Positions 8,121-16,977 of a DNA stretch of 54,450 nt are shown piece after piece. The stretch is from Bacteroidales bacterium (GTDB lineage: Bacteria; Bacteroidota; Bacteroidia; Bacteroidales; UBA932). How positions within the stretch are numbered: the first letter of the stretch is position 1; each line of letters opens with the position of its first letter. Both the position numbers and the translations under genes were made by a program. The stretch lies in contig JAFZIN010000020.1 in assembly GCA_017554305.1 (NCBI GenBank), forward strand, positions 1 through 54,450. Direction: 5' to 3'. The notes under the pieces were generated by a model. That model was not told where the DNA came from. It ran no database searches and was given only the letters and a program-made list of their open reading frames with translations.

Positions 8121-8810
8121 TTAAAAAGGAAAATAGAGAAGTGCCTTAGCAGGGTGGTTGAAAATAAGTTTGACCGTAGCAGATGAGAAGGTATTTAAAG
8201 TTGCCTTCCACCAGAGGTCAAAGGTTACATCATCTGTCTTGTACTTAAGCCCTTCAGATTTGATTTTGAGCGTGTTGTCAAAGGAGAAAATGGAGATGCG
8301 GTCTCCCTTTTCTCCCTTAAGATAAACGGTGTTAAGAACAGGAATGAATACTCCGTAATCTGAAACCATGCAGAGAGAAATTTTTTCATCAGGGAATTTT
8401 TCTCTTAGCACTTCTGCATACTGCGGAAGGTAGGAGATATTTCCCAGTGTGTGGTCTTCTCTCTTTCCGGTAGCTCCCAAAATGGTAATCTCAAACTCCT
8501 TTTTGCCCTCAGAGACAGCCTTCTCTATAAGCTTGAGAGTAAGGCGGAAAGCCTTGGTCTGGTCATTGTAGTCCTGCTCACTCTCTTTGTGGATTTTGCT
8601 CCTAAGTTTTTTCTGCATAGATGGAGAGAGAGTATCCATATCTCCCACAATGTACTCTGCATCCAACCCGTTTCTCTTAAGGTTCAGATATGCTCCGTCA
8701 CAGGCAATAACGGTGGAGCGGGAAAGGAGTTTTAACGCATCCTTTCTGGTTGGAAAATTGCCGTCACAGAGAATTACAAAACTCTCTCTACTCAAAGCGG
8801 AGTTCTTCAT
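8121..8810 (-). CDS. thiN: Thiamine pyrophosphokinase
   Basis: 229 residues, usual for the family. The N-terminal catalytic part contains FVILCDGNFP, VIACDGAYLNL and YIVGDMDTLS, the Asp-rich nucleotide- and metal-binding motifs. KESEQDYNDQTKAF and ILGATGKREDHTLGNI are the conserved thiamine pyrophosphokinase signatures; the C-terminal beta domain binds thiamine. It converts thiamine and ATP to thiamine diphosphate and AMP. It overlaps the end of fmt by 23 bases. Confidence 0.9.
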   Translation of the reverse strand: MKNSALSRESFVILCDGNFPTRKDALKLLSRSTVIACDGAYLNLKRNGLDAEYIVGDMDTLSPSMQKKLRSKIHKESEQDYNDQTKAFRLTLKLIEKAVSEGKKEFEITILGATGKREDHTLGNISYLPQYAEVLREKFPDEKISLCMVSDYGVFIPVLNTVYLKGEKGDRISIFSFDNTLKIKSEGLKYKTDDVTFDLWWKATLNTFSSATVKLIFNHPAKALLYFPF

Positions 8811-9774
8811 CTTCTACTAGATTTTTATGTCCGTTAATGAAATCCTTTGCTCCCATCCTTTTGCTTCCCGATGGCTGCAAAGAGGTAATCTCCAAACACT
8901 TATCTGAGCACATAACATATATGCCGCCACCCTTTATCATAACCTTTCCGCACTCTTTTCCTTTAAGATCTGAAGGTGCGGTCATAAAGATTTTCATATC
9001 CAGCCTCTCACCCTTTCCGCTTACAAGAGTAGTAATTGCAGCAGGGTAAGGAGAGAGTCCTCTTACCAGAGCATCCACTTCATCTGCTCTCTTCTTCCAG
9101 GAGATTCTGCAGTTCTCCTTGTTGAGTTTTGGTGCAGCCGCATTCAACTCAGTAAGTCCCTCCTCATTTTGAGGAATTGTTGTAACATCTCCGTTATCAA
9201 CCGCTTGCACGGTTTTAACTACAAGACCGGCGCCCATCTCCATAAGTCTGTCATAAAGAGATTCTACAGTTTCTCTCTCTCCAACAGGGCACCTTTCCTG
9301 AAAGATAATTCTTCCGGTATCTATCTTCTCGTCTATAAAAAACGTGGTAACTCCGCTCTCTTTCTCCTGCTGAATTATTGCCCAGTTGATAGGGGCGGCG
9401 CCTCTGAATTTAGGAAGCAGAGAGGCGTGCAGATTGAAAGTTCCTTCCTTAGGCATCTTCCATACGCACTCAGGCAACATTCTGAAAGCCACCACAATGA
9501 AAAGGTCTGCACTGTAACTCTTAAGAGCATTTAAAAACTCCTCGTCACGCAGTTTAACCGGTTGGAGAATATCTATTTTTTTCTCTGCCGCAGCATTATA
9601 TTCCAGCACAAATTTCTTTACATCACTCTGTGCAATCTGCAATCCTCTTCCTTTGGGTTTATCCGGAACGGTAACAACTGCGGGAATCTCATATCCGGCA
9701 TTCAGCAGCGCCTTTAAAGGTGCAACAGCAAACTCCGGAGTTCCCATATATATGATTCTGCTCTTGTGAGTCAT
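8788..9774 (-). CDS. fmt: Methionyl-tRNA formyltransferase
   Basis: 328 residues, about the normal length. YMGTPEFAVAPLKAL opens the formyltransferase domain. FNLHASLLPKFRGAAPINWA holds the catalytic Asn and His of the family (the conserved Asp lies in the ITTFF-IDEKIDTGRI region). The C-terminal tRNA-binding domain starts near residue 205 (NCRISWKK). It formylates initiator Met-tRNA with 10-formyltetrahydrofolate. It is followed by thiN with overlap and preceded by the permease gene after 25 bases. Confidence 0.93.
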   Translation of the reverse strand: MTHKSRIIYMGTPEFAVAPLKALLNAGYEIPAVVTVPDKPKGRGLQIAQSDVKKFVLEYNAAAEKKIDILQPVKLRDEEFLNALKSYSADLFIVVAFRMLPECVWKMPKEGTFNLHASLLPKFRGAAPINWAIIQQEKESGVTTFFIDEKIDTGRIIFQERCPVGERETVESLYDRLMEMGAGLVVKTVQAVDNGDVTTIPQNEEGLTELNAAAPKLNKENCRISWKKRADEVDALVRGLSPYPAAITTLVSGKGERLDMKIFMTAPSDLKGKECGKVMIKGGGIYVMCSDKCLEITSLQPSGSKRMGAKDFINGHKNLVEDEELRFE

Positions 9775-9799
9775 AAGTCTGATATTGTGAGCTAAAGCA

Positions 9800-11398
9800 T
9801 TACTGCTGAATGCTTTGGCGTTGTGATTCTTCTTCCTGTGCGGCCTTAAGTTCCTCCTCCTTCTTTATGCGGTGCTGGATTCTCTTGGCCTTGCTGAAGA
9901 GTCTTTGGAAGAAACTCTTAATGTTCTTTACAAAGACCTCAGGGTTGAACATTGTGGAGTCCTGAGTAGATTTCCAGGTTAGGAAGGCTGCAAGCGGTGC
10001 CAGAACTATCGTTGAAATAAATGCTCCAATAAATGGAGAAATTGCACCGTCATTTGCAAGCTTCTTTCCGCTAATATCCACAACCCAGTAGAGAACAAAG
10101 AAGAGTATGGATATAATGGCAGGAGTTCCCAATCCTCCCTTCCTCACAATGGCTCCGATTGGGGCGCCAATAAAGAAGAAAATAAGGCAGGCCAGAGAGA
10201 GCGTGAATTTTCTGTAAGTCTCTATTATTGTTCTTCTTAGAGGGTATGCGGTCTGGTAAATCTGGGCGTTGTAAAAACTGTAGTTTACAAGTTCTGTGTT
10301 GAGTGCACCGTATGCAGAAGACCAGGCCTGAACCTTATCTTCATGGTTCTTCCATTTGTAGAGTTCCTTAGCCTTAAAGGCCTTGCGGAATCCCTTGTTG
10401 CGGGCGGTGTCCAACTGATCCTGGTGGCCCAGCCAGTCTCCGTGCAGTGCGTGATGGGTGTGGAAGGCTATTGATGAGTCATTTGCGTGGGTGAGGGAGT
10501 CTCTGTCCTTACGCAGCTGAACAATGTTTTTTGCCATAACCTCGTTGCCGTACTTGCCCTTGTCAGACTTGCTGAAGGCGTAGTTCTGAAGCGGTACGGT
10601 TATCTGCTGGTATGCAAATTTTATCTGCTGCATAGAGAGGGCGGTATCCTGGTAAGTCCTCTTGTTGTCCTCCTTATAATTTACACCGTTATAGAGAGTT
10701 ATGAGAAGTCCCTGCTTATCCGGAGTAATGGAGATTCTGCCGGAATCTGCAAGGGTGAGATCATTGTTTCCGCCCTCTTTGGTATGGTTGTAAATCATAA
10801 TGTTGTGCATGAGCTTGCTGTCATCTCTGCTTCCAATGCGCAGAGTATAACCGTCAATGCCGTCATAGAAAATACCCACCGGAATCTTTATCTCCTCTTT
10901 GGTGTTGGTGATATCCTCCCTTAAAGTGTAGATGTTGTTGTATGCAATAGGGATAAGGTTGTTGGAGGCAAAGAAGGCTGCAACTACAATAACCACAGCA
11001 ATATAGCTGAGCGGACGAATAATTCTCTGAAGTGAGATTCCCGCCGCTTTCATTGAGAGAAGTTCACTGTTTTCTCCCAACGTTCCCATTGTCATAATGG
11101 AGGCCAGAAGGGTAGCAAGCGGAAGGGCGTAAGGTATAAGAGTGCAGGAGCCCCAGGCCATAAACTGAGCAATGATGCTAAAGGTAAGTCCCTTATTTAC
11201 AAGCTCGTCTATGTAGAGCCACAAGAACTGCATCATAAGAATGAAGGTTACAATGGCAAAGGTCATAATGAAAGGACCCAGGAAAGACTTGAACATATAA
11301 AGGTCCAAAGTCTTAACCCCGAGTTTCTTCAGAAACCCCTCCACTGCTTCAGAAACCCTTCTTAGAAGCGGTTGTTTTGACTCCTGTTTTTCAGCCAT
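9800..11398 (-). CDS. LptF/LptG-family permease (LPS export)
   Basis: 532 residues, longer than enterobacterial LptF or LptG (about 360), as in Bacteroidetes. Three membrane segments lie at the N terminus (from FLGPFIMTFAIVTFILMMQF) and three at the C terminus (LACLIFFFIGAPIGAIVRKG, IISILFFVLYWVVD, then FIGAFISTIVLAP). A large periplasmic beta-jellyroll-type domain lies between them. GAIVRKGGLG is the conserved loop of the YjgP/YjgQ family. With the LptB ATPase it would extract lipopolysaccharide from the inner membrane. An OstA/LptA-like gene lies at 48218, far away. The C-terminal tail is charged (KKEEELKAAQEEE). Confidence 0.88.
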   Translation of the reverse strand: MAEKQESKQPLLRRVSEAVEGFLKKLGVKTLDLYMFKSFLGPFIMTFAIVTFILMMQFLWLYIDELVNKGLTFSIIAQFMAWGSCTLIPYALPLATLLASIMTMGTLGENSELLSMKAAGISLQRIIRPLSYIAVVIVVAAFFASNNLIPIAYNNIYTLREDITNTKEEIKIPVGIFYDGIDGYTLRIGSRDDSKLMHNIMIYNHTKEGGNNDLTLADSGRISITPDKQGLLITLYNGVNYKEDNKRTYQDTALSMQQIKFAYQQITVPLQNYAFSKSDKGKYGNEVMAKNIVQLRKDRDSLTHANDSSIAFHTHHALHGDWLGHQDQLDTARNKGFRKAFKAKELYKWKNHEDKVQAWSSAYGALNTELVNYSFYNAQIYQTAYPLRRTIIETYRKFTLSLACLIFFFIGAPIGAIVRKGGLGTPAIISILFFVLYWVVDISGKKLANDGAISPFIGAFISTIVLAPLAAFLTWKSTQDSTMFNPEVFVKNIKSFFQRLFSKAKRIQHRIKKEEELKAAQEEESQRQSIQQ

Positions 11399-11403
11399 TT
11401 ATA

Positions 11404-14022
11404 TTAGTTGCTGATTTTGTTCTTAATAAATTCTACTGCCTCAGTAAGTCCGTCTGCCTTCTTTCCTCCGGCACTTGCAAAGAACGGCTGTCCTCCTCCG
11501 CCTCCCTGTATGAATTTGGCCGCCTCACGTATATCCTTTCCGGCATTCATTCCCTTGGCTACCAGATCCTCCGTGTACATCAGAGTGAGAGAAGGTTTGC
11601 TCTCATCTGTACAAGCACCAACAAAGACCGTGCTGCTGCACTCCGCCTTGAGCATAAATGCAACAGTCTTGAACACTTCTGCAATGAACGGACCCCTTAG
11701 GAGCATAAAGTCCACACCGTTAATGTTTTCTGCGCTCTCCTTTGCCTTCTCCTTAAGCTGTGCGGCTCTCTCTTTAAGTGCCTGCTCTGCCTGTTTCCTG
11801 AAGCCGTCATTCTCCTGCAGAAGTTTCTTGGCACTCTCAACAACGTTAGGTGCGTTCTTAAAGAGTTCCTTCATTGTAATCATGGTATCTTCCATTGTGT
11901 AGATGAGGTTCTCCACATTCTCTCCGGTTGTTGCCTCAATTCTTCTGATACCCGCTGCTATTGCGCTCTCTGAGAGTATCTTAAAGATACCGATTCTTCC
12001 GGTAGATTCAATATGTGTTCCGCCGCAGAGTTCTACGCTCTCACCAAAACGGATAACGCGCACTTTGTCTCCGTACTTCTCTCCAAAGAGTGCAATTGCT
12101 CCGCTCTTTCTTGCCTCATCAATAGGAACATCTCTCATCTCCTCTCTCTTAAAATCTTCTCTTATGAGGGAGTTAACCAGCCTCTCAACCTCTCTGAGTT
12201 TTTCCGGTGCAACCTTCTCAAAATGAGAGAAGTCAAACCTAAGAACCTGAGGGCTTACAAAGGAACCTTTCTGCTCTATGTGAGTTCCCAGAATCTTTCT
12301 TAAGGCATAATCCAGAAGGTGAGTTGCGCTGTGGTTGGCAGCGGCACTGAGTCTCTTCTTTACATTGATGGCTGCGGTAAAGAGAGCGGTTGGCTCTGCC
12401 GGCATCTTCTCCGTAATGTGAATAGGAAGGCCGTTCTCCTTAACGGTGTTAATCACAGTTATCTTCTCTGCACCGCACTCCAGAGTTCCGGTATCTCCAA
12501 CCTGTCCGCCGCTTTCCGCATAGAACGGAGTTCTGTCCAACACAATGTGATAGAGCGTTTTGCCTTTTGTTTTTACTTCACGATAGCGAAGTATCTTAAC
12601 ATCTTTCTCCGTGTAGTTGTCATACCCGGTAAAAAGAGTTTCACCCTCTGAGAGTACAATCCAGTCTCCCTCTTTCTTTGCATCTGCGTTGCGGCTTCTC
12701 TCCTTCTGCTTGCCCAGTTCCACCTCAAATGCAGGAATGTCTACTGTAAGGCCGTTCTCTTTGGCAATCAGTTCAGTAAGATCTATAGGGAAGCCGAATG
12801 TATCATAGAGAAGGAAGGCATCTTTTCCCTCAATAGCCTTTCCGCCCTCCTGTTTGCACTTGGCAACCAGCTCATCCATAAGGCGTATGCCTCTTTCCAG
12901 TGTGCGGAGGAAGGTCTCCTCCTCTTCCTTTATCACTTTCTCAATAAGCTGCTGCTGGCTGCGGATCTCCGGATAAGAATCTCCCATCTGCTCCACCAGC
13001 GTTGCAACCAACTTATAAAGAAGCGGTTCCTTGGTCTGAAGGAAGGTGTAGGCGTAACGTACGGCACGCCTTAAAATTCTTCTTATAACGTAGCCCGCCT
13101 TAACGTTGGACGGAAGCTGACCGTCTGCAATTGAGAAGGTGATGGCTCTTATGTGGTCTGAAATTACGCGGATTGCAACACGGGTGTTCTCATCCTCCTT
13201 TGCGTAATCTTTGCCCGTAAGTTCAGAAACTCTGGAAATAAGCGGAGTGAAGACATCTGTATCATAGTTGCTCTTTACTCCCTGCAGCGCCATGCAGAGC
13301 CTCTCAAAGCCCATTCCCGTATCTACATTATTGTGAGGGAGTTTCTCCAGTGTGCCGTCTGCCCTGCGGTTGAACTGCATAAAGACAAGGTTCCAAATCT
13401 CAATAACCAGAGGGTCTGATTTGTTCACCAGCTCCCTTCCGGGAACCTTTGCACGCTCGGCGTCATCTCTTAAATCTATGTGAATCTCACTGCAAGGTCC
13501 GCAAGGTCCCATCTCTCCCATCTCCCAGAAGTTGTCTTTGCGGCTTCCGTTAAGCACCCTGTCCTCCGGAAGGAAGCGGAGCCAGTTCTCCCTTGCCTCC
13601 TCATCCAGCGGCAGGTTGTCCGGTGCATAGCCCTCAAATACTGTGGCGTACAGGCGGTTAGGATCTATCTTGTAAACCTTGGTGAGAAGTTCCCAACTCC
13701 ACTCAATGGCCTCTTTCTTAAAGTAATCTCCAAAACTCCAGTTTCCCAGCATCTCAAACATAGTGTGGTGGTAGGTGTCATGTCCAACCTCCTCCAGATC
13801 GTTATGCTTTCCGCTCACTCTGAGGCACTTCTGTGTGTCTGCAGCTCTCTTGGCAAATGCCGCCTTGTTCCCCAGGAAAATATCTTTGAACTGATTCATA
13901 CCCGCGTTGGTGAACATCAGCGTAGGGTCATTCTTTACAACCATAGGCGCAGACGGCACTATTGTATGCTCTTTTTCCCTGAAAAAATTCAGGAACGCTT
14001 CTCTAACCTCTTTTGAATTCAT
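11404..14022 (-). CDS. alaS: Alanyl-tRNA synthetase
   Basis: 872 residues, the standard length. [15 protein letters not shown] belongs to the class II catalytic domain. The editing domain carries the zinc ligands [11 protein letters not shown] and CGGTHIEST. The C-terminal DHHA1 region ends [20 protein letters not shown], typical of AlaRS. It attaches alanine to tRNA-Ala and hydrolyses Ser/Gly mischarges. It heads a minus-strand series alaS, lptF/G, fmt, thiN with gaps of 5 and 25 bases and one overlap, and is divergent from the M23 genes. Confidence 0.97.
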   Translation of the reverse strand: MNSKEVREAFLNFFREKEHTIVPSAPMVVKNDPTLMFTNAGMNQFKDIFLGNKAAFAKRAADTQKCLRVSGKHNDLEEVGHDTYHHTMFEMLGNWSFGDYFKKEAIEWSWELLTKVYKIDPNRLYATVFEGYAPDNLPLDEEARENWLRFLPEDRVLNGSRKDNFWEMGEMGPCGPCSEIHIDLRDDAERAKVPGRELVNKSDPLVIEIWNLVFMQFNRRADGTLEKLPHNNVDTGMGFERLCMALQGVKSNYDTDVFTPLISRVSELTGKDYAKEDENTRVAIRVISDHIRAITFSIADGQLPSNVKAGYVIRRILRRAVRYAYTFLQTKEPLLYKLVATLVEQMGDSYPEIRSQQQLIEKVIKEEEETFLRTLERGIRLMDELVAKCKQEGGKAIEGKDAFLLYDTFGFPIDLTELIAKENGLTVDIPAFEVELGKQKERSRNADAKKEGDWIVLSEGETLFTGYDNYTEKDVKILRYREVKTKGKTLYHIVLDRTPFYAESGGQVGDTGTLECGAEKITVINTVKENGLPIHITEKMPAEPTALFTAAINVKKRLSAAANHSATHLLDYALRKILGTHIEQKGSFVSPQVLRFDFSHFEKVAPEKLREVERLVNSLIREDFKREEMRDVPIDEARKSGAIALFGEKYGDKVRVIRFGESVELCGGTHIESTGRIGIFKILSESAIAAGIRRIEATTGENVENLIYTMEDTMITMKELFKNAPNVVESAKKLLQENDGFRKQAEQALKERAAQLKEKAKESAENINGVDFMLLRGPFIAEVFKTVAFMLKAECSSTVFVGACTDESKPSLTLMYTEDLVAKGMNAGKDIREAAKFIQGGGGGQPFFASAGGKKADGLTEAVEFIKNKISN

Positions 14023-14040
14023 ATCAACTTATTACATTTG
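14012..14040 (+). promoter_or_regulatory. Bacteroidetes-type promoter of the M23 peptidase pair
   Basis: TTTG at 14012-14015, 17 bases, then TACATTTG at 14033-14040, matching the -33/-7 consensus TTTG ... TAnnTTTG. The first downstream start codon is at 14087. The -33 part lies inside the first codons of divergent alaS. Confidence 0.6.
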
Positions 14041-14061
14041 TACGGTTTTTGCAGATGACTG

Positions 14062-14077
14062 CAAACGTACAAAAATA
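14062..14077 (-). promoter_or_regulatory. Candidate -7 boxes of the alaS operon
   Basis: On the minus strand two overlapping-type -7 elements are visible, TATTTTTG (14070-14077) and TACGTTTG (14062-14069), 40-55 bases upstream of the alaS ATG at 14022. No clear -33 TTTG at the ideal distance was found, so the choice between them is open. Confidence 0.4.
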
Positions 14078-14086
14078 GTAAAAGAA

Positions 14087-14938
14087 ATGTTAAGTTGGGA
14101 GAGGTTAAGGTATAAACTCTCGTTGCAGAAGATGTTAGGCAAGGGTTTCAGGCTCTTTTTATTGAGCCTTGCCGCCTTTGTGCTCTATTACCTTCTATAT
14201 ACGGAGGTCTTTGGCTTTAAGACTCCCCGCCGTATTCAGCTGGAGCAGCGCAGCGCTTTGCTTGATGCCCGCCAGGCCCTTGCCGGAGACAAAATGGAGC
14301 GCGCCTACTCTGCCCTGCAGGAACTCAGCCAGAGAGACAACAACATCTACCGCCCCTCCTTTGGAATGGATACCGTTGCTTTTCCCGCTTATGACTATCT
14401 CACTATAGAGAATCTCAACAACCTCATAAACAGGCAGCAGAAGAGCTACAACGAGTTGGACCCCGTGGCGGAGAGCTTTGGAAAGATTGCTCTCTGCGTG
14501 CCTTCCATTCCGCCTCTCTATCTTAATCACATAACCCTTACCAGCCGCTTTGGCTACCGTGCAGATCCTATGAGCGGATACATTAAGGGGCATACGGGAG
14601 TGGATTTGGCCGGAAGACCCGGAGAGCCTATTTACGCCACCGGAGACGGAAAGGTTGAGAAGGTAGATGTAAAGTTTACAGGTTACGGAGTAGAGGTTGT
14701 CATAAACCACGGGTTCGGATACAAGACCCGTTACGCCCACCTTAAGGAGACATTTGTTCACGTAGGAGACTTTGTTAAGCGCGGAGATAAAATTGCTCTT
14801 ATGGGCTCTACCGGAAAGAGTACCGGACCTCACCTCCACTATGAGGTTGAGTATATGGGTTATAAGGTTAACCCGCTCATTTACTTTGACAGCAATATGA
14901 CTCCGGAGGAGTATGACAGACTTATAAGCGGAAAGTAG
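14087..14938 (+). CDS. M23 family metallopeptidase (first of a pair)
   Basis: 283 residues from ATG 14087; the frame further upstream runs into alaS antisense and is rejected. One membrane anchor near residues 20-40 (FRLFLLSLAAFVLYYLLY) is followed by a helical linker and a C-terminal LytM/M23 domain. The zinc ligands are visible as His and Asp in KGHTGVDLAG and His in GPHLHYEV. Enzymes of this type cut peptidoglycan cross-links or act as activators in cell division. The same architecture is repeated in the next gene, one base after the stop, which suggests duplication. Confidence 0.88.
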   Translation: MLSWERLRYKLSLQKMLGKGFRLFLLSLAAFVLYYLLYTEVFGFKTPRRIQLEQRSALLDARQALAGDKMERAYSALQELSQRDNNIYRPSFGMDTVAFPAYDYLTIENLNNLINRQQKSYNELDPVAESFGKIALCVPSIPPLYLNHITLTSRFGYRADPMSGYIKGHTGVDLAGRPGEPIYATGDGKVEKVDVKFTGYGVEVVINHGFGYKTRYAHLKETFVHVGDFVKRGDKIALMGSTGKSTGPHLHYEVEYMGYKVNPLIYFDSNMTPEEYDRLISGK

Positions 14939-14939
14939 T

Positions 14940-15791
14940 ATGAAAGAGAAGAATAAGAAGATATTGAAATATATTCTGGCCAGCATTCCGCTTGCTGTCA
15001 TCTATTACATACTGCTTGCCAACATACTCTATTTTGGAAAGGATGCACAGCTTCTGAAGGCCAACCGTATGCGTGCCAAAATTCTGGATTCCATAGAGTT
15101 AAACTACACCTCCATAGACAGTTCAATAAAAGCGTTGCAGGGGCGTGACGGAGAAATTTACAGAATGATATTTGGAGCGGAGCCTCTGGAGACCCTTTAT
15201 GATGAGGAGAGCGGAGAGGAGATTTCCATTGAGAGGGCAACCGCCCTGGCCGCAGATGTTCAGTTCTGCATAGATTCCATAAAGGGGAACCTTGCATACC
15301 TGGGCTCCAGTGCCCGTAACATTCCTTCCATTGTTCCGCTGGAGAATTTCCATCTGAAAAAACTGGGCGCCTCAATGGGCAAAAAGGTGAATCCGTTCCT
15401 TAAGAGCGTTATCTGGCATCCGGGGCTTGATATTTACGGAGAGATAGGAGATATGGTATTGGCGGCGGGAGACGGCGTGGTTGAGAAGGCCTCAACGTAT
15501 GAGGACAAAAATGAGGGTAGGGTTCTGATTATCAATCACCTGAATGGTTACCGGACAAAGTATGCCCACCTGGATGAGATACTTGTTAAGGTAAATGATA
15601 CCGTAAAGGTTTCCCAGAGGGTTGCAACGGTAGGAAGCACCGGAAGGTCACTCACTCCGCACCTGCACTATGAGGTCATACTGGGTGAGAGGCACCTCAA
15701 TCCATCGGGATACTTCTTTGGCTCACTCTCACCGGCGGATTACAGCCGCGCAATTCACATTAGCGAAAATTCCGGTCAGTCTTTGGATTAG
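14940..15791 (+). CDS. M23 family metallopeptidase (second of a pair)
   Basis: 283 residues, exactly the same length as its neighbour. Residues 8-28 (KILKYILASIPLAVIYYILL) form a membrane anchor. The M23 domain keeps HPGLDIYG and TPHLHYEV, so the zinc site is complete (H-x3-D and HxH). The region before it carries the same motif of a short helix (SIKALQGRDGEIYRMIFG) and a Ser/Leu-rich linker as the first copy. It is probably anchored in the inner membrane and acts in the periplasm on peptidoglycan. Confidence 0.88.
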   Translation: MKEKNKKILKYILASIPLAVIYYILLANILYFGKDAQLLKANRMRAKILDSIELNYTSIDSSIKALQGRDGEIYRMIFGAEPLETLYDEESGEEISIERATALAADVQFCIDSIKGNLAYLGSSARNIPSIVPLENFHLKKLGASMGKKVNPFLKSVIWHPGLDIYGEIGDMVLAAGDGVVEKASTYEDKNEGRVLIINHLNGYRTKYAHLDEILVKVNDTVKVSQRVATVGSTGRSLTPHLHYEVILGERHLNPSGYFFGSLSPADYSRAIHISENSGQSLD

Positions 15792-15813
15792 TCTTCTCTC
15801 TTGACTATTTTTG
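15782..15813 (+). promoter_or_regulatory. Promoter of the MerR gene, giving an almost leaderless mRNA
   Basis: TTTG at 15782-15785, 20 bases, then TATTTTTG at 15806-15813, a full match to the Bacteroidetes consensus. The ATG of the MerR gene begins at 15820, only six bases after the -7 box, so the transcript should start at or next to the start codon. The -33 box overlaps the last codons of the M23 gene. Confidence 0.65.
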
Positions 15814-15819
15814 CAGGGT

Positions 15820-16209
15820 ATGGAAGAAGGTCAGAAATTATACTATACAATTGGAGAGGTTTCTACGCTTCTCTCTGAGAACACCTCTCTGGTCAGGTTC
15901 TGGTCAGACACCTTTTCCGCCTTCATTAAACCGGTGCGTAACAAAAAGGGTAACAGGCTCTTTACGGCAAAGGACGTGGAGAACTTCAAACTCATTCACC
16001 ACTTTGTGAAGGATTTGGGAATGACTCTGGACGGGGCAAAACTGAGAATGAAGCAGAACGCCACCGGAGAAGACAAGCGTCTGGAAGTTATCAGCCGTCT
16101 TAAACAGATAAGAGCCAAGCTGTTGGCTGTAACTGACGAGGCTGATGAGAACCCCGATGACGAATTTGAAATTCTAACAGATTTGGAAGATGGAGCGGAA
16201 GAGAACTAG
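15820..16209 (+). CDS. MerR-family transcriptional regulator
   Basis: 129 residues from ATG 15820; a TTG nine bases earlier is possible but lies inside the -7 region. The N terminus YYTIGEVSTLLSENTSLVRFWSD is the MerR winged-helix recognition region, and NRLFTAKDVENFKLIHHFVK is the wing with the second helix. A short coiled coil follows (LEVISRLKQIRAKLLA) and an acidic tail. No effector-binding domain or cysteine cluster is present. The ligand is unknown. It overlaps the Nif3-like gene by 20 bases. Confidence 0.85.
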   Translation: MEEGQKLYYTIGEVSTLLSENTSLVRFWSDTFSAFIKPVRNKKGNRLFTAKDVENFKLIHHFVKDLGMTLDGAKLRMKQNATGEDKRLEVISRLKQIRAKLLAVTDEADENPDDEFEILTDLEDGAEEN

Positions 16210-16975
16210 CATTCTGGCAAAGGACATTTCCTCAGCGATAGAGAAATTTGCACCGCTCTCCACTCAGGAAGAGTGGGATAACAGCGGCTTTACCGTTGGC
16301 AACCCCAATGCAAAAGTGAGCAGTGCCCTTATTGCTCTTAACTGCACTTTAGATGTTGTGCGTGAGGCTGTTAGCAAGGGGTGTGATATGATAATAACGC
16401 ACCATCCGCTTATTGTTCATGATCCTTGCCTGAACATTCTTAAGGGAGATCCCCGCAGTGATGCCATTATGCTGGCAATTCAGAAGGGAATTACGGTTTA
16501 CTCTTCACACACTCCGCTTGATAAGGCAAAGGGAGGACTCAACTGTCAGATGGCTTTAAAACTCTCACTTTCAGATATTGAGCCGCTGGCAGAAGGTGGG
16601 TTCGGCTGCGTAGGAAACCTAAAAAAGCCGCTGGAGGCAAAGAGTTTCCTTTTAAAGGTTAAAAGGGCGTTTAAAGCACCGGTGGTCAGGTGCTCAAAAC
16701 CTATCGGGAGTAAAATAAGCAGAGTGGCGGTAAGCAGCGGAGGCGGACAGGGCTCAATAGGTGACGCACTTCAGAAGGGGGCGCAAGTGCTTGTTACTGG
16801 TGATGTTACGCACCATCACTTCTACTGTCCGGAGGGTTTTATGGTTGTGGACGTGGGGCACCACTTTAGCGAACTTGCTGCAATCAAAGTTCTTGAAGAG
16901 CTTGTTAAGAAAAATTTTCCTACATTTGCACTCCATTTGAGCGAGGCAGATTTAAGCCCGATATTTTATTATTAA
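16190..16975 (+). CDS. Nif3-like dinuclear metal centre protein
   Basis: 261 residues, close to the compact Nif3/YbgI form (about 250-260; the long form with an inserted domain is about 370). Metal-binding motifs are MIITHHPLIVHD, VYSSHTPLDKAKGG and VVDVGHHFSELAAIKVLEE. These proteins form hexamers with a two-metal site; YbgI/Nif3 function is still unsettled (GTP cyclohydrolase I type 2-like and other proposals). The gene starts inside the end of the MerR gene. Confidence 0.9.
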   Translation: MERKRTSILAKDISSAIEKFAPLSTQEEWDNSGFTVGNPNAKVSSALIALNCTLDVVREAVSKGCDMIITHHPLIVHDPCLNILKGDPRSDAIMLAIQKGITVYSSHTPLDKAKGGLNCQMALKLSLSDIEPLAEGGFGCVGNLKKPLEAKSFLLKVKRAFKAPVVRCSKPIGSKISRVAVSSGGGQGSIGDALQKGAQVLVTGDVTHHHFYCPEGFMVVDVGHHFSELAAIKVLEELVKKNFPTFALHLSEADLSPIFYY

Positions 16976-16977
16976 CT

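Noticed and set aside
8121-8810. thiN as part of the resorcinol cluster
   Set aside because: Same strand and close, but motifs fit housekeeping thiamine diphosphate synthesis and it overlaps fmt.
14195-15001. 268-codon minus-strand open frame
   Set aside because: Antisense to the two M23 genes, which have full zinc motifs; no domain seen in the antisense product.
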